Shown here piece by piece: positions 41,558 through 51,053 of a stretch of DNA of 64,000 nucleotides. Each line of letters starts with the position of its first letter. The first letter of the stretch is position 1. The notes under the pieces were generated by a model. That model searched no databases. It was not told the origin of the DNA and worked only from the letters and a program-made list of their open reading frames with translations. The DNA lies in NCBI GenBank assembly GCA_963763575.1, contig CAVXPD010000018.1:1-64000 (forward strand), read 5' to 3'. The position numbers were made by a program, and so were the translations under genes. The stretch is from Bog-473 sp963763575 (lineage in GTDB: Bacteria > Actinomycetota > Acidimicrobiia > Acidimicrobiales > RAAP-2).

Positions 41558-42760
41558 ATGCCCTTTTACCGCCGCGTCGGCGAGGTCCCCCCCAAGCGGC
41601 ACCTTCGGGTGGCGCAGCCGTGCGGCGGCTACCTGCACGAGGAACTGATGGGGGCGGAGGGGTTCTCCCAGGATTCTGCACTGCTTTACCACCGGCACTC
41701 GCCGAGCGCCATTGTGTCCGCCGAGGCGGTGCGCGCTCCCTGGGCCGCCGCCTGCTTCGAGCCCGACCTGCCCCTGGTACCGCGCCACCTGCGTACGAGC
41801 TCGCTCTCGCCCGGTGGCGACCCGGTGTTGGGCCGCACACCGGTACTTGGCAACCGCGACCTCACCCTGTCGTGGGTGGCGGCGGACGCCGACAGCGACC
41901 TCTACCGCAACGCCTGCGGTGACGAGCTGTACTACGTGCACGAGGGGTCGGCCCGGCTCGAGTCGAGCTTCGGTGCGCTGGCGGCGCATGCCGGTGACTA
42001 CCTGCTGGTGCCGACAGGGACGACCCACCGGTGGCGGGTCGGAGCCGACGGCCTGCGCGTGCTCGTCCTGGAGGCGTCCGGCCACGTCAGGTTCCCGGCC
42101 AGGTATCTGTCGGCAAGCGGGCAGTTCCTAGAAGGCGCACCGTTCTCCGAGCGCGACCTGCGCGGACCCGAGGAGCCGCTCAGCGAGGAGGGTGAGAACG
42201 TGCCCGTCCTCGTGCGCACCGGTGCCGGCCTGACCCGACACGTGCACGCCCATCACCCGTTCGACGTGGTCGGCTGGGACGGCTGCCTCTATCCCTGCGC
42301 GTTCTCCATCTACGACTTCGAGCCGATCGTCGGCGCCGTCCACCAACCCCCGCCGGTGCATCAGACGTTCGTCGGACCCAATTTCACCGTGTGCTCGTTC
42401 GTGCCCCGCCCCTACGACTTCTACCCGCAGGCGCTGAAGGTGCCCTACCACCATTCCAACGTCGACACCGACGAGGTCATCTTCTACGCGGCCGGCCAGT
42501 TCATGAGCCGGTCCGGATCGGGCATCGGCGCAGGCTCGGTGTCGCTGCACCCGGCAGGGTTCGTCCACGGGCCGCAGCCCGGCAGCGTCGAGCGCGCGGT
42601 CGACGCCACCAGGACCGAGGAGGTGGCGGTGATGATCGACGCCTTCGGGCGACTCGGGCTGAGCGAGCAGGCGCGCCGTGTGGCCGACCCCGACTACCCC
42701 TGGACGTGGGCCGGTGGTCCGCAGCAGCATCGGATAGTGGGCTCTGGATTGGACAATTGA
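41558..42760 (+). CDS. hmgA: homogentisate 1,2-dioxygenase
   Basis: 400 residues, cupin fold: DELYYVHEGSARLESSFGALAAHAGDYLLVPTGTTHRW, VVGWDGCLYPCAFSIYDFEPIVGAVHQPPPVHQTF, KVPYHHSNVDTDEVIFYAAGQFMSRSG and SLHPAGFVHGPQPGS, containing the His/Glu iron ligands. It opens the ring of homogentisate to maleylacetoacetate. The isomerase and fumarylacetoacetase that complete the pathway are absent; an IS1380-like remnant begins within a few dozen bases of the stop and may have displaced them. Confidence 0.93.
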   Translation: MPFYRRVGEVPPKRHLRVAQPCGGYLHEELMGAEGFSQDSALLYHRHSPSAIVSAEAVRAPWAAACFEPDLPLVPRHLRTSSLSPGGDPVLGRTPVLGNRDLTLSWVAADADSDLYRNACGDELYYVHEGSARLESSFGALAAHAGDYLLVPTGTTHRWRVGADGLRVLVLEASGHVRFPARYLSASGQFLEGAPFSERDLRGPEEPLSEEGENVPVLVRTGAGLTRHVHAHHPFDVVGWDGCLYPCAFSIYDFEPIVGAVHQPPPVHQTFVGPNFTVCSFVPRPYDFYPQALKVPYHHSNVDTDEVIFYAAGQFMSRSGSGIGAGSVSLHPAGFVHGPQPGSVERAVDATRTEEVAVMIDAFGRLGLSEQARRVADPDYPWTWAGGPQQHRIVGSGLDN

Positions 42761-42787
42761 TAGGAATGCTCGAGCGATTGGCGGGCC

Positions 42788-43729
42788 GTGGGTGCCTCGG
42801 GAGCGACCGAGGTGACACTGGACTTCGACTCCACCTACGTCTTCAGCCGTTCGACCAGGCGTCAAGGAGTCGATCGCACCTACAAGCGCGGCTATGCGCT
42901 CCACCCGTTGCTGTGCTTCGAGGCGTCCTCGGGCGTGGCCATCCACGCCCGGCTCCGGCGGGGCAAGGCGGGGCCCTCGAGCGGGATCGCCACCTTCGTG
43001 GCCGAGACGTTACGCCGGGTGCCCGAGGGAGTCACCGTGCGCAGCCGGCTCGACTCGGGGTTCTATTCGAGCGCTCTGTTCGAACAGCTCGAGCGGGCCG
43101 GCGTCACCTACCTGTGCGGCGTCCCCTTGATCGCGGCCCTGCTCGAGATCGCCACGCGAATCGGCCCGGAATGCTGGACTCCTTGCCTCGACAAGGACGA
43201 GGGCGAGGTGGCCGAGTTCGGCTATCGGATGCGCTATGCCGGCAGCCGATTTCGCCGCTACGTCGTCAAGCGCATCGCTCTCGACGATGGCCAACAGCTC
43301 AGCTTCGACGGCGGGACCCACCGCTACTGGATCTTTGTGACCAACGACCACGACCGCAGCGCCGCCGCGCTCGAGTCCGAGCATCGGCACAAGGCAGATG
43401 TCGAGTCGGGCATGCGCGAGCTCAAGTCGAACTTCGGGCTGCACGCCTTCCGCAAGCACGGGTTCATGGCCAACTGGGCCTGGCTACTCCTCGTCTGCCT
43501 CGGCCACAACCTGTGCTTGTGGACCCAACAGCTCGGACGTCTCGGGGCCGGACGAGACGGCGGCGACCTACGGGCCAAGCGACTTCGCTATCGCTATTTG
43601 GCCGTCCCCGCCATGGTGGTCCGCAGCGGTCGGCGCTTCACGCTGCGGCTTCACGCCAGTTATCCCTACCTCGAGCAGTTCAGCGCTGCGCTCAATCGCC
43701 TCGAGGCTCTCCGGGCCCCTCCCGCCTGA
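42788..43729 (+). pseudogene. IS1380-like transposase, N-terminally truncated
   Basis: 313 residues covering the catalytic RNase H-like core: VTLDFDSTYVFS (first Asp), VRSRLDSGFYSSALFEQL (second Asp) and HKADVESGMRELKSNFGLHAFRKHGFMANWAWLLLVCLGHNLCLW (Glu in the ESGM.ELK context), then a C-terminal segment ending LEQFSAALNRLEAL. The family normally has ~120-150 further N-terminal residues including the DNA-binding part; these are missing and the sequence joins the end of hmgA. No terminal inverted repeat was identified. Probably an inactive IS remnant. Confidence 0.75.
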
Positions 43730-43956
43730 ACCGAGCGCATCGCCGTCGGGGCGAACCCCTGGGCTCGCACGCCCTGGCGCGGCTTCACGGAGCGTAGCTA
43801 GTTCTTTGCGATGGGGCTCATTCGCCCTCTAGATCTTGCCCACCTCGCGCGCAGCGAATGGCTCAACCTGTTCCGTGAAGAGTTGCACGAGCTCCGCATC
43901 CGCCAGGACATCGAAGAGATCAGCGGACGGTCTTGCGAAAGCGGCGGCGGTGTCGC

Positions 43957-45453
43957 TCACCGAGCGGTTTTCCGTCGAGCCCCCGACGACCGACCAGGTC
44001 GGCGGCGACGTGAGGACGGACGGGAACCTTGCCGATTCTGCCGGACCCCCCGGCTAACCCTCTTCGCCTGATCGGTCGAGCGGCCGTCTTCAGCCTGAAA
44101 TGCCGCACCGTTCGGGCGGGGGGAAGGCTTTGCGGTTGCGCTTGCGGCGGCCGTCGCACTGGACTTGGTGGGCGCCCTCTTCGTCCCCGAGACAGAGCGG
44201 GCCGTGCCCCGCGGGCGGCGCGACCGGATGCTTGACACGGTCTCGCTCGTGGCACCGGGAGATGTGCTCTGCGCCGGTTGGGAGTCGAGTGCCCTCGGCT
44301 GGACTTCGGAAGGGACCACCTCTCCGAGCAGACCGAGCTCTCGCTGCATCTTCCTGCTCGATGCCAGCTGATGGCTTCCGACCAGGGACACCACGCTCCC
44401 GTCAGCCCCAGCCCGACCGGTCCGACCCGAGCGATGGATGTAGTCGGTGGCATCGGACGGGGGGTCGAAATGGACGACGAGCGGGACGGCGTCGACGTGG
44501 ATGCCTCGCGCGGCGACGTCAGTGGCGACCAAAACCTCGCATCGACCAGCGCGGAAGGCAGCCAAGGCTCGCTCGCGCTGGCCCTGGCTACGGTCGCCGT
44601 GGATCGCCGTCGAGGTCAGGCCGGAGCGACCGAGACGAGCCGCCAGGCGCTCGGCTCCGTGCTTGGTCCGGCAGAAGACCAGCGCTGGACCACGGTCATT
44701 GACCAAGGCGGCGGTCACAGCCACGCGCTCATCGGGTTCAACGCGCCAGAAGTGGTGGGTGATCTCACCTCGATCCGCTTCGGTGACCTCCACGTCGTGG
44801 CGCACCGGGTCGTGTTGGTAGTCACGGATCAGCCGGTCGACCGGCCCTTCGAGCGTGGCCGAGAACAGCAAGGTCTGACGCGTCGCTCTGGTCAGATCGA
44901 TCAGCCTGCGTACGGCCGGCAGGAATCCCATGTCGGCCATCCGGTCGGCCTCGTCGACCACGACCATGTCCACCGATGAGAGCCTGACCAACCCCCGCTC
45001 GACCAGGTCGGTCAGCCGCCCCGGGCAGGCGACGAGCACCTCGACACCTTTGCGGAGCTGTGCCGTCTGTCGGCCGTAAGCAACGCCTCCGTAGACCGAG
45101 GCCACCCGGACGCCGATAGCCGAGGCCAGGGGCGACAAAACCTCCTCGATCTGTGCCGCCAGCTCACGGGTTGGGACCAGGATCAGGACCGACGGATGTG
45201 TTCGGCCCTTGCGACGCACCGTCTCCCTCGCGGCGAGGCGCGAGAGGACACCAAGTCCGAAGGCGAGCGTCTTTCCGGCGCCCGTGGCGGCCCGTCCGCT
45301 GACGTCACGCCCAGCCAGGCAATCGGGCAAGGTGGCGGTCTGGATCGGGAAGGCAGTGGTGATACCTCGCTCTTCCAGCGCCTCCGACAGCGCGGCCGGA
45401 ACACCGAGGTCCACGAAACGCGTGGGCGCGAGGGTCGGGGCGGGCGCAGACAT
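43957..45453 (-). CDS. DEAD-box ATP-dependent RNA helicase
   Basis: 498 residues. Q motif FVDLGVPAALSEALEERGITTAFPIQTATLPDCL, motif I AATGAGKT (Ala-Ala in place of the usual A-x-T-G-S), Ia PTRELAAQI, II VDEADRM (DEAD), III SATL, then VFCRTKHGAERLA, TDVAARGIHV and HRSGRTGRAG. The C-terminal ~110 residues are disordered, rich in Arg, Ser and Pro (RPSSRRRRPGRSSGARRK), as in RhlE/CsdA-like helicases of Actinobacteria that unwind structured RNA in the cold or at ribosome assembly. Confidence 0.93.
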   Translation of the reverse strand: MSAPAPTLAPTRFVDLGVPAALSEALEERGITTAFPIQTATLPDCLAGRDVSGRAATGAGKTLAFGLGVLSRLAARETVRRKGRTHPSVLILVPTRELAAQIEEVLSPLASAIGVRVASVYGGVAYGRQTAQLRKGVEVLVACPGRLTDLVERGLVRLSSVDMVVVDEADRMADMGFLPAVRRLIDLTRATRQTLLFSATLEGPVDRLIRDYQHDPVRHDVEVTEADRGEITHHFWRVEPDERVAVTAALVNDRGPALVFCRTKHGAERLAARLGRSGLTSTAIHGDRSQGQRERALAAFRAGRCEVLVATDVAARGIHVDAVPLVVHFDPPSDATDYIHRSGRTGRAGADGSVVSLVGSHQLASSRKMQRELGLLGEVVPSEVQPRALDSQPAQSTSPGATSETVSSIRSRRPRGTARSVSGTKRAPTKSSATAAASATAKPSPRPNGAAFQAEDGRSTDQAKRVSRGVRQNRQGSRPSSRRRRPGRSSGARRKTAR

Positions 45454-45739
45454 GAGACTCCAATCGGTCGAAACAGGGCGGCCGACTCGATATTGGTGTC
45501 TCGGTGGGCCCAGTCGGCGTATGCCGACTGCTGCGGGACGAGCCCGCTGTACATCGACAGCCTAGCTGATGGCACTTGGCACGTCGGCGCGCGGCGAATC
45601 CAACGAGCCGCAGCCCCACTCTGCGATCGTCGCCTCATTCCGGTCACGCCTCGAACAGACCGTGCCTCGGACCAAGGGTCTTGTCTTGCGGCGATCCCGA
45701 CCATTTGCCCTCTTCAGGCCCGGCAGAGGCCCTCACGCG
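45454..45739. other. intergenic upstream of the helicase gene
   Basis: About 285 bases between two minus-strand genes; a likely place for the helicase promoter and a long leader, as is usual for cold-induced helicases, but no motif was identified. Confidence 0.3.
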
Positions 45740-47503
45740 TCAGGGATTCGTCACTTGGATCTGGACACCTACGCTGCGCGTCGAGTGCCCCGCCGCGTCG
45801 TAGGCAACGCTCTGAAGTAGGTAGGAGCCGTTCGCCACGGTAGTGGTGTTCCAGGAGGCAAGCCAGCCGTAGATGTAGGGCCTTGCCCTCGCGATCCGGA
45901 CGCCATCGAGACCGTTCCCCGAGACGAGGAAGTCGACTCTCGTGATGACGTAGATCTCGGTGGTTGCCTCAGCCGACAAGGGAACGGCTTTGCTCAGCCT
46001 TGCACCCGAAGACGGAACACTCACCCGCGTCTTCGGCGGAACGGTGTCCCGAGGTAAACCCTCTTTCTGATATATCGCCGCGGCTCCGGTTTCGAAGGTG
46101 CTCAGACGATGCTCGCGGGCAATCTGAATGAGTTGAGGCAGATTCCAGAAGCAGAAACAACCAGAAAGCAAGACGCTGTCATCGTAGCGCTCGGTCAATT
46201 TGTAGCTGTTGACGGTGGTACCCGCGACATTCTGCTGAAAGCTGGACCAACCACCGACATACGTAAGGCCTTCGTTCGCTCCGGACAACAGCAGTAGCAC
46301 AATGAAGATGCCGAGAACGGGGGTCATGATCCGTAACCCCGTTTGATTCCGGGTCGATGGAGTCTTCCCGCACGCGTTTTGCTGTGTCGCATTGGTCCAT
46401 GCGCTCAGCAGCGTCAGGCCGCAGCCGACCGGTATGAGGAGGTCAAAGGTCGTGTAATGGGAGTAGGTCTGGTCGACAAGGCCCTGGGAGGCGCGCTCTG
46501 AGGTTGCCATGGCGGCGAAGAGAAGACCGAACGCGCACAGGGCCACGCCAAAGGGAGCACCGCTCGTCTCGTCCCGACGCCGCCCGAAAGTGAACAGGAC
46601 CCAAACCGCGAGGACGAAGATTATGATTCCCGCGGCGATCACGATGTAAGTGTCCGCGTTCGATTTCTGCGGCACCACTACGCCCAGCACGCCAGCGACG
46701 GCAAGGAAGTAGAACTTCGCTGTGGCGACGGGGTGGGCAAAAACAGATGACCAAGCATTGGGGGCGCTGAGGTTGTAGAAGTACACGACGGCCGTCACAA
46801 CGGCACAGGCCAGCCACGTCAAGCTCATAGAACGAGACCGGTTCCGCTGGTACAGAAGGAGGAGGCCAACGGGCCAAATCAGCAATCCCTGAGCGGACGA
46901 GTAGCTACCCACGATGGCAACGACGATCGCAATACCCAAGGCGAGCCAGGTGAGGTTCCGACGGTCGAGCAAGAGAAGCGACAGAGCCAGCGAGAGATAG
47001 ACCATGTACCAAGCCAGCTGAAAGCCCCACAGCGTGTTCTGGTACTGGACGAGCGACAAGAGAGCAGCAGCCACTGGCACGTACCAAAGCCAATTGATGT
47101 CCGGCGACCGGCGCTTGTGCGCCCAGATGATGATCGCAGTCGACGCCACCAGAAGTGCCCCGCTCAGGTATTGCTCGACGATCGTGTTGTAATGCGCCGA
47201 TCGGGCCAGCAGAAGCACGAGCAAATTCGGAAAGAGAATCCTGTTCTCTCCGTGCTGCGACCAGAGGTCGGAGATGGTCATGGTGCCCGAATACCAGCGA
47301 CCCAGAAGCCTTATGTCGTACCACTGGTCGAAGTAGATCGAATTGACCGCGTAATGGTGGATGAATGCGAAGTAGCCGCCGACGATGGCGGCCAAGAGGA
47401 CGAAAGCCACTGCCGTCGTGAGTGGTTGCCTGAATCGGCCGGGCGCCGCCTTCACCTGGCGGCCGACGCCTTCGTGAATATCTGAATTGCTCGGTGTGCT
47501 CAC
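45740..47503 (-). CDS. polytopic membrane protein with C-terminal Ig-like domain
   Basis: 587 residues. About ten to eleven membrane helices (first VAFVLLAAIVGGYFAFIHHY; several more to TPVLGIFIVLLLLSGANEG near residue 395) are followed by an extracytoplasmic part that ends in a beta-sandwich with TEIYVITRVDFLVSGNGLDGV, YGWLASWNTTTVANGSYLLQSVAYDAAGHS, the pattern of bacterial Ig-like domains. The early loop YFDQWYDIRLLGRWYSG with a WDIxLL-like acidic motif resembles GT-C glycosyltransferases, so a role in surface glycan synthesis is possible. No neighbour supports this. Confidence 0.75.
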   Translation of the reverse strand: MSTPSNSDIHEGVGRQVKAAPGRFRQPLTTAVAFVLLAAIVGGYFAFIHHYAVNSIYFDQWYDIRLLGRWYSGTMTISDLWSQHGENRILFPNLLVLLLARSAHYNTIVEQYLSGALLVASTAIIIWAHKRRSPDINWLWYVPVAAALLSLVQYQNTLWGFQLAWYMVYLSLALSLLLLDRRNLTWLALGIAIVVAIVGSYSSAQGLLIWPVGLLLLYQRNRSRSMSLTWLACAVVTAVVYFYNLSAPNAWSSVFAHPVATAKFYFLAVAGVLGVVVPQKSNADTYIVIAAGIIIFVLAVWVLFTFGRRRDETSGAPFGVALCAFGLLFAAMATSERASQGLVDQTYSHYTTFDLLIPVGCGLTLLSAWTNATQQNACGKTPSTRNQTGLRIMTPVLGIFIVLLLLSGANEGLTYVGGWSSFQQNVAGTTVNSYKLTERYDDSVLLSGCFCFWNLPQLIQIAREHRLSTFETGAAAIYQKEGLPRDTVPPKTRVSVPSSGARLSKAVPLSAEATTEIYVITRVDFLVSGNGLDGVRIARARPYIYGWLASWNTTTVANGSYLLQSVAYDAAGHSTRSVGVQIQVTNP

Positions 47504-47745
47504 AACGACATCACTCGATTAGACAGAGCCATCCACTCATTGGCGTGCTGCCTTCCCCTTGACGCTCGAGACGCTAGTCACGTCCTTCCCAGCGTGCGGG
47601 GTGGCGAGCGGCAAAGGGAGCCTGGGGCAGCTGGCGCTGCCACGCTCAGCGTCGTGAACCTGACCTCGATGAGCTTCGTCAGATTGTGATGTCCTTCGGC
47701 GTCGTCGTCCCCGATCCGGGTGTTCGGGGGCAGGCCCGACCCATG

Positions 47746-48475
47746 TCAGCGAGCCAGATTGACCCATTCGGGATCATAAAGAGGCGCAATCTCGAAGGTC
47801 TCAGGGGGGAACTGCTCGTCAAATGCGACGTCCTGGACTTCGAGAACTCTGTAGATCGATTCCCGGAACCAACTCGATGCGTGAAGGATCATTCCTCATT
47901 CACGGTCGATACACAACAGGATTTTGTCTGCGTCCCCGATCACGAGACCGTGGAGACCCCTGCCGCGCTGCCATGGAAGTCCATGGCGAATGGTTACCTT
48001 GGCATCCAGGGTGTCCCTTCCGAGTCGTACGCCAGTGGTCACGCTTTCCATCTCAATGAGATCCGGGTAATTGGCGGTACTAACCACGTGCTCGCCCGGT
48101 CCTTCTCCATGTCCATTGTTGGAAGAGCCACCGTTCGTACGCTGAGATGCCCTGGCCATTGCTCCACCATGTCGAGTGATGAAACACCACGTCGACGTCG
48201 GAACGCCCGACGGCAAAAGTGGCCCGTTTCCAGGACCCCGAGATCCAAAGCTGCCACTGCTCGTCCATTTGGTCTGGGCGTGGCGACGAGGCGGGAATGG
48301 AGATCACACCGAAGTGCTGACCTTCCGCTCGCCTGCGGTCGAGCTGGGCCTGCCATGCTGAAGATGCGAGGGCGGTGTCTCGCCATTCTCGTTCGCTGGC
48401 TCGCAGGGAACGCCAACGAGATGCGCTCGTAGAAAGCAGATCCCGGGCTTCTTCAGCCAGTTCAGCCACAAGCAA
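47746..48475 (-). pseudogene. RseB/LolA-like outer envelope protein, inactivated
   Basis: The first part (AEEARDLLSTSASRWRSLRASEREWRD, then EQWQLWISGSWKRATFAVGRSDVDVVFHHSTWWS) is a typical beginning of actinobacterial MucB/RseB-like proteins. A frame break near 48170 leads to RTNGGSSNNGHGEGPGEHVV and HGLVIGDADKILLCIDRE, where a TGA interrupts. In the same frame after the TGA the protein continues GMILHASSWFRESIYRVLEV, FDEQFPPETFEIAPL to a second stop at 47746. The TGA stands for a likely CGA codon, so this is a true nonsense change besides the frame break. Confidence 0.6.
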
Positions 48476-48758
48476 ATGCTAGGTGGATGTGAAGCCCTTC
48501 ATCCGTCGAGTCCTGGCGTTCGATCGGTCCACTCGTCCCCCGTGTTGCTTGGGGCGTAAGTGTGAAATCGTCGTACTCGGCAACGAAGGCCAGCGCTGCA
48601 TCTCCTGATCCCTGTAGGGGCAGAGCCGCACCGCCCAAACGCAACAAGCTCATCCGCCGGACTGGCGGGGAGTTCGAGATGAATTCATCGAACGGCCCGT
48701 AACGGTCACCGAAGTGTAACCCTCGTGCTTCAAGCTGGCCCGCAGGTGCGGGTGGCAC
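48462..48758 (-). CDS. hypothetical protein
   Basis: 98 codons with protein-like composition (LHFGDRYGPFDEFIS, VRRMSLLRLGGAALPL, DAALAFVAEYDDFTLTP) ending at 48462, where it overlaps the start of the RseB-like pseudogene. No domain is recognised and the start is uncertain. It could be the upstream member of that broken operon or a chance frame. Confidence 0.3.
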   Translation of the reverse strand: MPPAPAGQLEARGLHFGDRYGPFDEFISNSPPVRRMSLLRLGGAALPLQGSGDAALAFVAEYDDFTLTPQATRGTSGPIERQDSTDEGLHIHLAFACG

Positions 48759-48797
48759 ACCCCAGTGTCAACGCGCCGCCGTGAGGAGGCAACCACG

Positions 48798-50009
48798 ATG
48801 AAACGCGGTTTAGCGACTTCAACCTCGGCCCGGATACTCGTCGCCCTCGGAGCTCTGACGCTCACGATGGGCGGCGTGACGGCAGCCACCGCGTCGGCAG
48901 CGTCGGCGCCGGCAGCGCCGGCAGCGCCTGCGCCGACCGGGCCGAGCTTCACGCCGCCACCGATCAAGTACGTGTGGTACATCGACCTGGAGAACGAGGG
49001 ATTCCCGCAGACCTTTGGGGACCCGTCCGCCGACCCCTATCTGGCGACCACGCTGACCAGCATGGGCGCGTTGCTCAAGAACTACTTCGCCGTCGGTCAC
49101 GACAGCCTGGACAACTACATCGCCCAGATCAGTGGCCAGGCACCGGACATCGCGACGGAGAATGACTGCGGAGTGTGGACACCGTTCGTGCCGGCAAACC
49201 ACATTCTGGAACCCTTCGACCAATACATCGGCAACGGGTGCGTCTACCCGGCGTCGGCCCAGACCGTAGGCAATCAGCTGACCGCCGCCGGTCTCAGCTG
49301 GAAGGGCTACATGCAGGACATGGGGAACGACCCCGCTCGTGACCTGACCACGCAGACGGCCCAAGGGCCGGCGTGTGGCCACCCCCAGGTGGGCCAGCCG
49401 GACAACACCGAAGGGGCAGAGGCAGCGGACCAGTTCGCTGACCGCCACGAGGGCTTCATGTACTTCCCATCGGTAACGAGTGACCAGGCGTACTGCGACG
49501 CTCACGTCCTGTCGTTCCAGCCCCTGTTGAGCGACCTCTCCTCGGCAGGGACGACGCCGAACTTCTCCTTCCTGGCGCCAAACCTCTGTAACGACGGACA
49601 CGACGCGCCTTGCGCCAATGGTGATCCAGGTGGCCTGATCAACATCGACGCCTTCCTCAGCATTTGGGTGCCGGAGATCATGGCGTCCCCGGCGTACAAG
49701 ACGGGGAACGGTCTCATCTTCATCACCTTCGATGAGGGCTCCTCGGACGGCGCTTGCTGCGGCGAGACCCTGGGCCGCACCCCTTCGCACCCGAACTCGG
49801 CTTCCCCGGGTATGGGCGGACCAGGCGGTGGCCGAGTTGGCGCCGTCGCCATCTCGCCGTTCATCAAGCCGGGAACGGTGAGCACGGTGGACTACAACCA
49901 CTACTCGGCGCTGCGCAGCATCGAGGACATCTTCGGTCTGTCCCACCTCGGTGACGCCCAGCAGCCTCAGGTCAGGTCCTTCGGCTCGGACGTGTACACG
50001 AACGGCTAA
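48798..50009 (+). CDS. secreted phosphoesterase (acid phosphatase/phospholipase C-like, PF04185)
   Basis: 403 residues. A signal peptide (RILVALGALTLTMGGVTAATASA, AxA site) and an Ala/Pro linker precede KYVWYIDLENEGFPQTFGDP, the metal-binding start of the phosphoesterase family (usually 'hvvvivlENhsf'); then YFAVGHDSLDNYIAQISGQAPDI, NFSFLAPNLCNDGHDAPC, FITFDEGSSDGACCG and VAISPFIKPGTVSTVDYNHYSALRSIEDIFGL, with the Asp/His set needed for catalysis. It probably cleaves phosphomonoesters or phospholipids outside the cell. ATG 48798 has AGGAGG ahead. Confidence 0.9.
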   Translation: MKRGLATSTSARILVALGALTLTMGGVTAATASAASAPAAPAAPAPTGPSFTPPPIKYVWYIDLENEGFPQTFGDPSADPYLATTLTSMGALLKNYFAVGHDSLDNYIAQISGQAPDIATENDCGVWTPFVPANHILEPFDQYIGNGCVYPASAQTVGNQLTAAGLSWKGYMQDMGNDPARDLTTQTAQGPACGHPQVGQPDNTEGAEAADQFADRHEGFMYFPSVTSDQAYCDAHVLSFQPLLSDLSSAGTTPNFSFLAPNLCNDGHDAPCANGDPGGLINIDAFLSIWVPEIMASPAYKTGNGLIFITFDEGSSDGACCGETLGRTPSHPNSASPGMGGPGGGRVGAVAISPFIKPGTVSTVDYNHYSALRSIEDIFGLSHLGDAQQPQVRSFGSDVYTNG

Positions 50010-50284
50010 CGAGGAGGAGTAGCGACCCCAGAGGAAAAGCCCTGATGGCCGGCGGAGGCTGCGCCTAGGCGAGCCTCCGCCGGCCTCGAGGTCGTCGGCT
50101 GCGACGTCTTCGCCGACGTAGCCCCCACTACCTACGGTCCCGCTGAAGCGCGTGGTTTTGAGCCGGGAGAGCCACCATCTCTGAAGTGAGCTGAGCGTGG
50201 CAATTGTTCGCTCAGCCGGTGAGGCAATCAGCACCCTGCGGTAGCGTTGCCGTGGGAGCAGTCGGATGTGCTTACCTATCCGCC
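50010..50284. other. intergenic, about 275 bases
   Basis: GGCCGGCGGAGGCTGCGCC (from 50048) and GGCGAGCCTCCGCCGGCC (50068 onward) are inverted complements that form a strong hairpin just after the phosphoesterase gene, a likely transcription terminator. No other element recognised before the SDR start. Confidence 0.5.
50048..50086 (+). terminator. hairpin terminator after phosphoesterase gene
   Basis: GGCCGGCGGAGGCT (50048-50061) pairs with AGCCTCCGCCGGCC (50073-50086), a perfect 14-bp stem with an 11-base loop, ~40 bases after the stop codon. No T-run follows, as is common in high-GC Actinobacteria. Confidence 0.65.
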
Positions 50285-51029
50285 GTGAACAGATTTGCGG
50301 GAAAGATCGCGTTGATTACGGGCGCGGGCTCCGGAATCGGTCGGGCGGTGACCGTTCGGGTCGTAGAAGAAGGTGGCACCGTTTTCGCGGTTGACATCAA
50401 CGACACGGCCCTCAAAGAGACTGCCGATCTCGTAGGAGAGAGGATTCGCGTCCACGTCGCCGACGTCGGCGACCCGGACGCTTGCGTGACCGCCGTCGCG
50501 AAATGCATGCAGGCATATGGGCGACTCGATGTCCTCGGGAACGTGGCGGGCATCTACCGAGCCGCACACACTCCGGACATGGCACGTGAGGACTACCGAA
50601 GGGTGATGAGTGTCAACCTGGATGGCCCGTTCTACCTTTGCCAGGCGGCGATCCCGCATCTGTTGGAGACTGGTGGGAACATCGTCAACGTTGCGTCGAA
50701 CTCCGGAATTCAGGGCGTTCCCTACTCAGCGGCCTACTCGGCGAGTAAGGGAGGGATTGTCCAGCTCACTCGTTCACTCGCCGTGGAGTTCCTCAAGACC
50801 ACTCTGCGTGTGAACGCCGTCGCGCCCGCAGGCACGAACACCAACATTGCCAATTCGGCCGACGTTTCCCCCGGACATGGACCCAGACCTCGGCGGTCGG
50901 ATGGCGGGGCTGCGCGGCCTGGCCGAACCCGAGGAGGTGGCCGGCCTTTTCGCATATCTGGCTTCGGACGAGGCGCGATCAGTGACGGGCGCTGTCTACA
51001 CGATCGACAATGGCATCACGATCAGCTGA
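50285..51029 (+). pseudogene. short-chain dehydrogenase, frameshifted
   Basis: GTG 50285 starts NRFAGKIALITGAGSGIGRAVTV, with NVAGIYR, catalytic Ser in VASNSG and YSASK (Tyr, Lys), then RVNAVAPAGTNTNIANSAD. The frame is lost near 50862-50870 (GACGTTTCCCCC); removing one base gives FPPDMDPDLGGRMAGL, GLAEPEEVAGLFAYLASDEARSVTGAVYTIDNG and a stop at 51029, the exact end expected for a ~247-residue SDR. Catalytic residues lie before the break. One base decides between an intact gene and a dead one. It is the first gene of the redox cluster. Confidence 0.75.
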
Positions 51030-51053
51030 CCGACAGCATCGAGCATCAGGGGA

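Noticed and set aside
40626..41840. 404-codon minus-strand frame over HPPD/HmgA
   Set aside because: Antisense shadow of two well-defined enzymes in very high-GC DNA.
42391..43797. 468-codon plus-strand frame across hmgA and the transposase
   Set aside because: Arg-rich out-of-frame reading of both genes.
43811..44071. Plus-strand frame with LAHLARSEWLNLFREELHEL
   Set aside because: Protein-like start but it overlaps the helicase C-terminus and no family or ribosome-binding site supports it.
47686..48432. 248-codon plus-strand frame
   Set aside because: It is the antisense of the decayed RseB/LolA-like gene, whose minus-strand fragments match a known family order.
48819..50234. 471-codon minus-strand frame over the phosphoesterase
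   Set aside because: Val/Arg/Gly-rich antisense shadow; the plus strand has a signal peptide and catalytic motifs.
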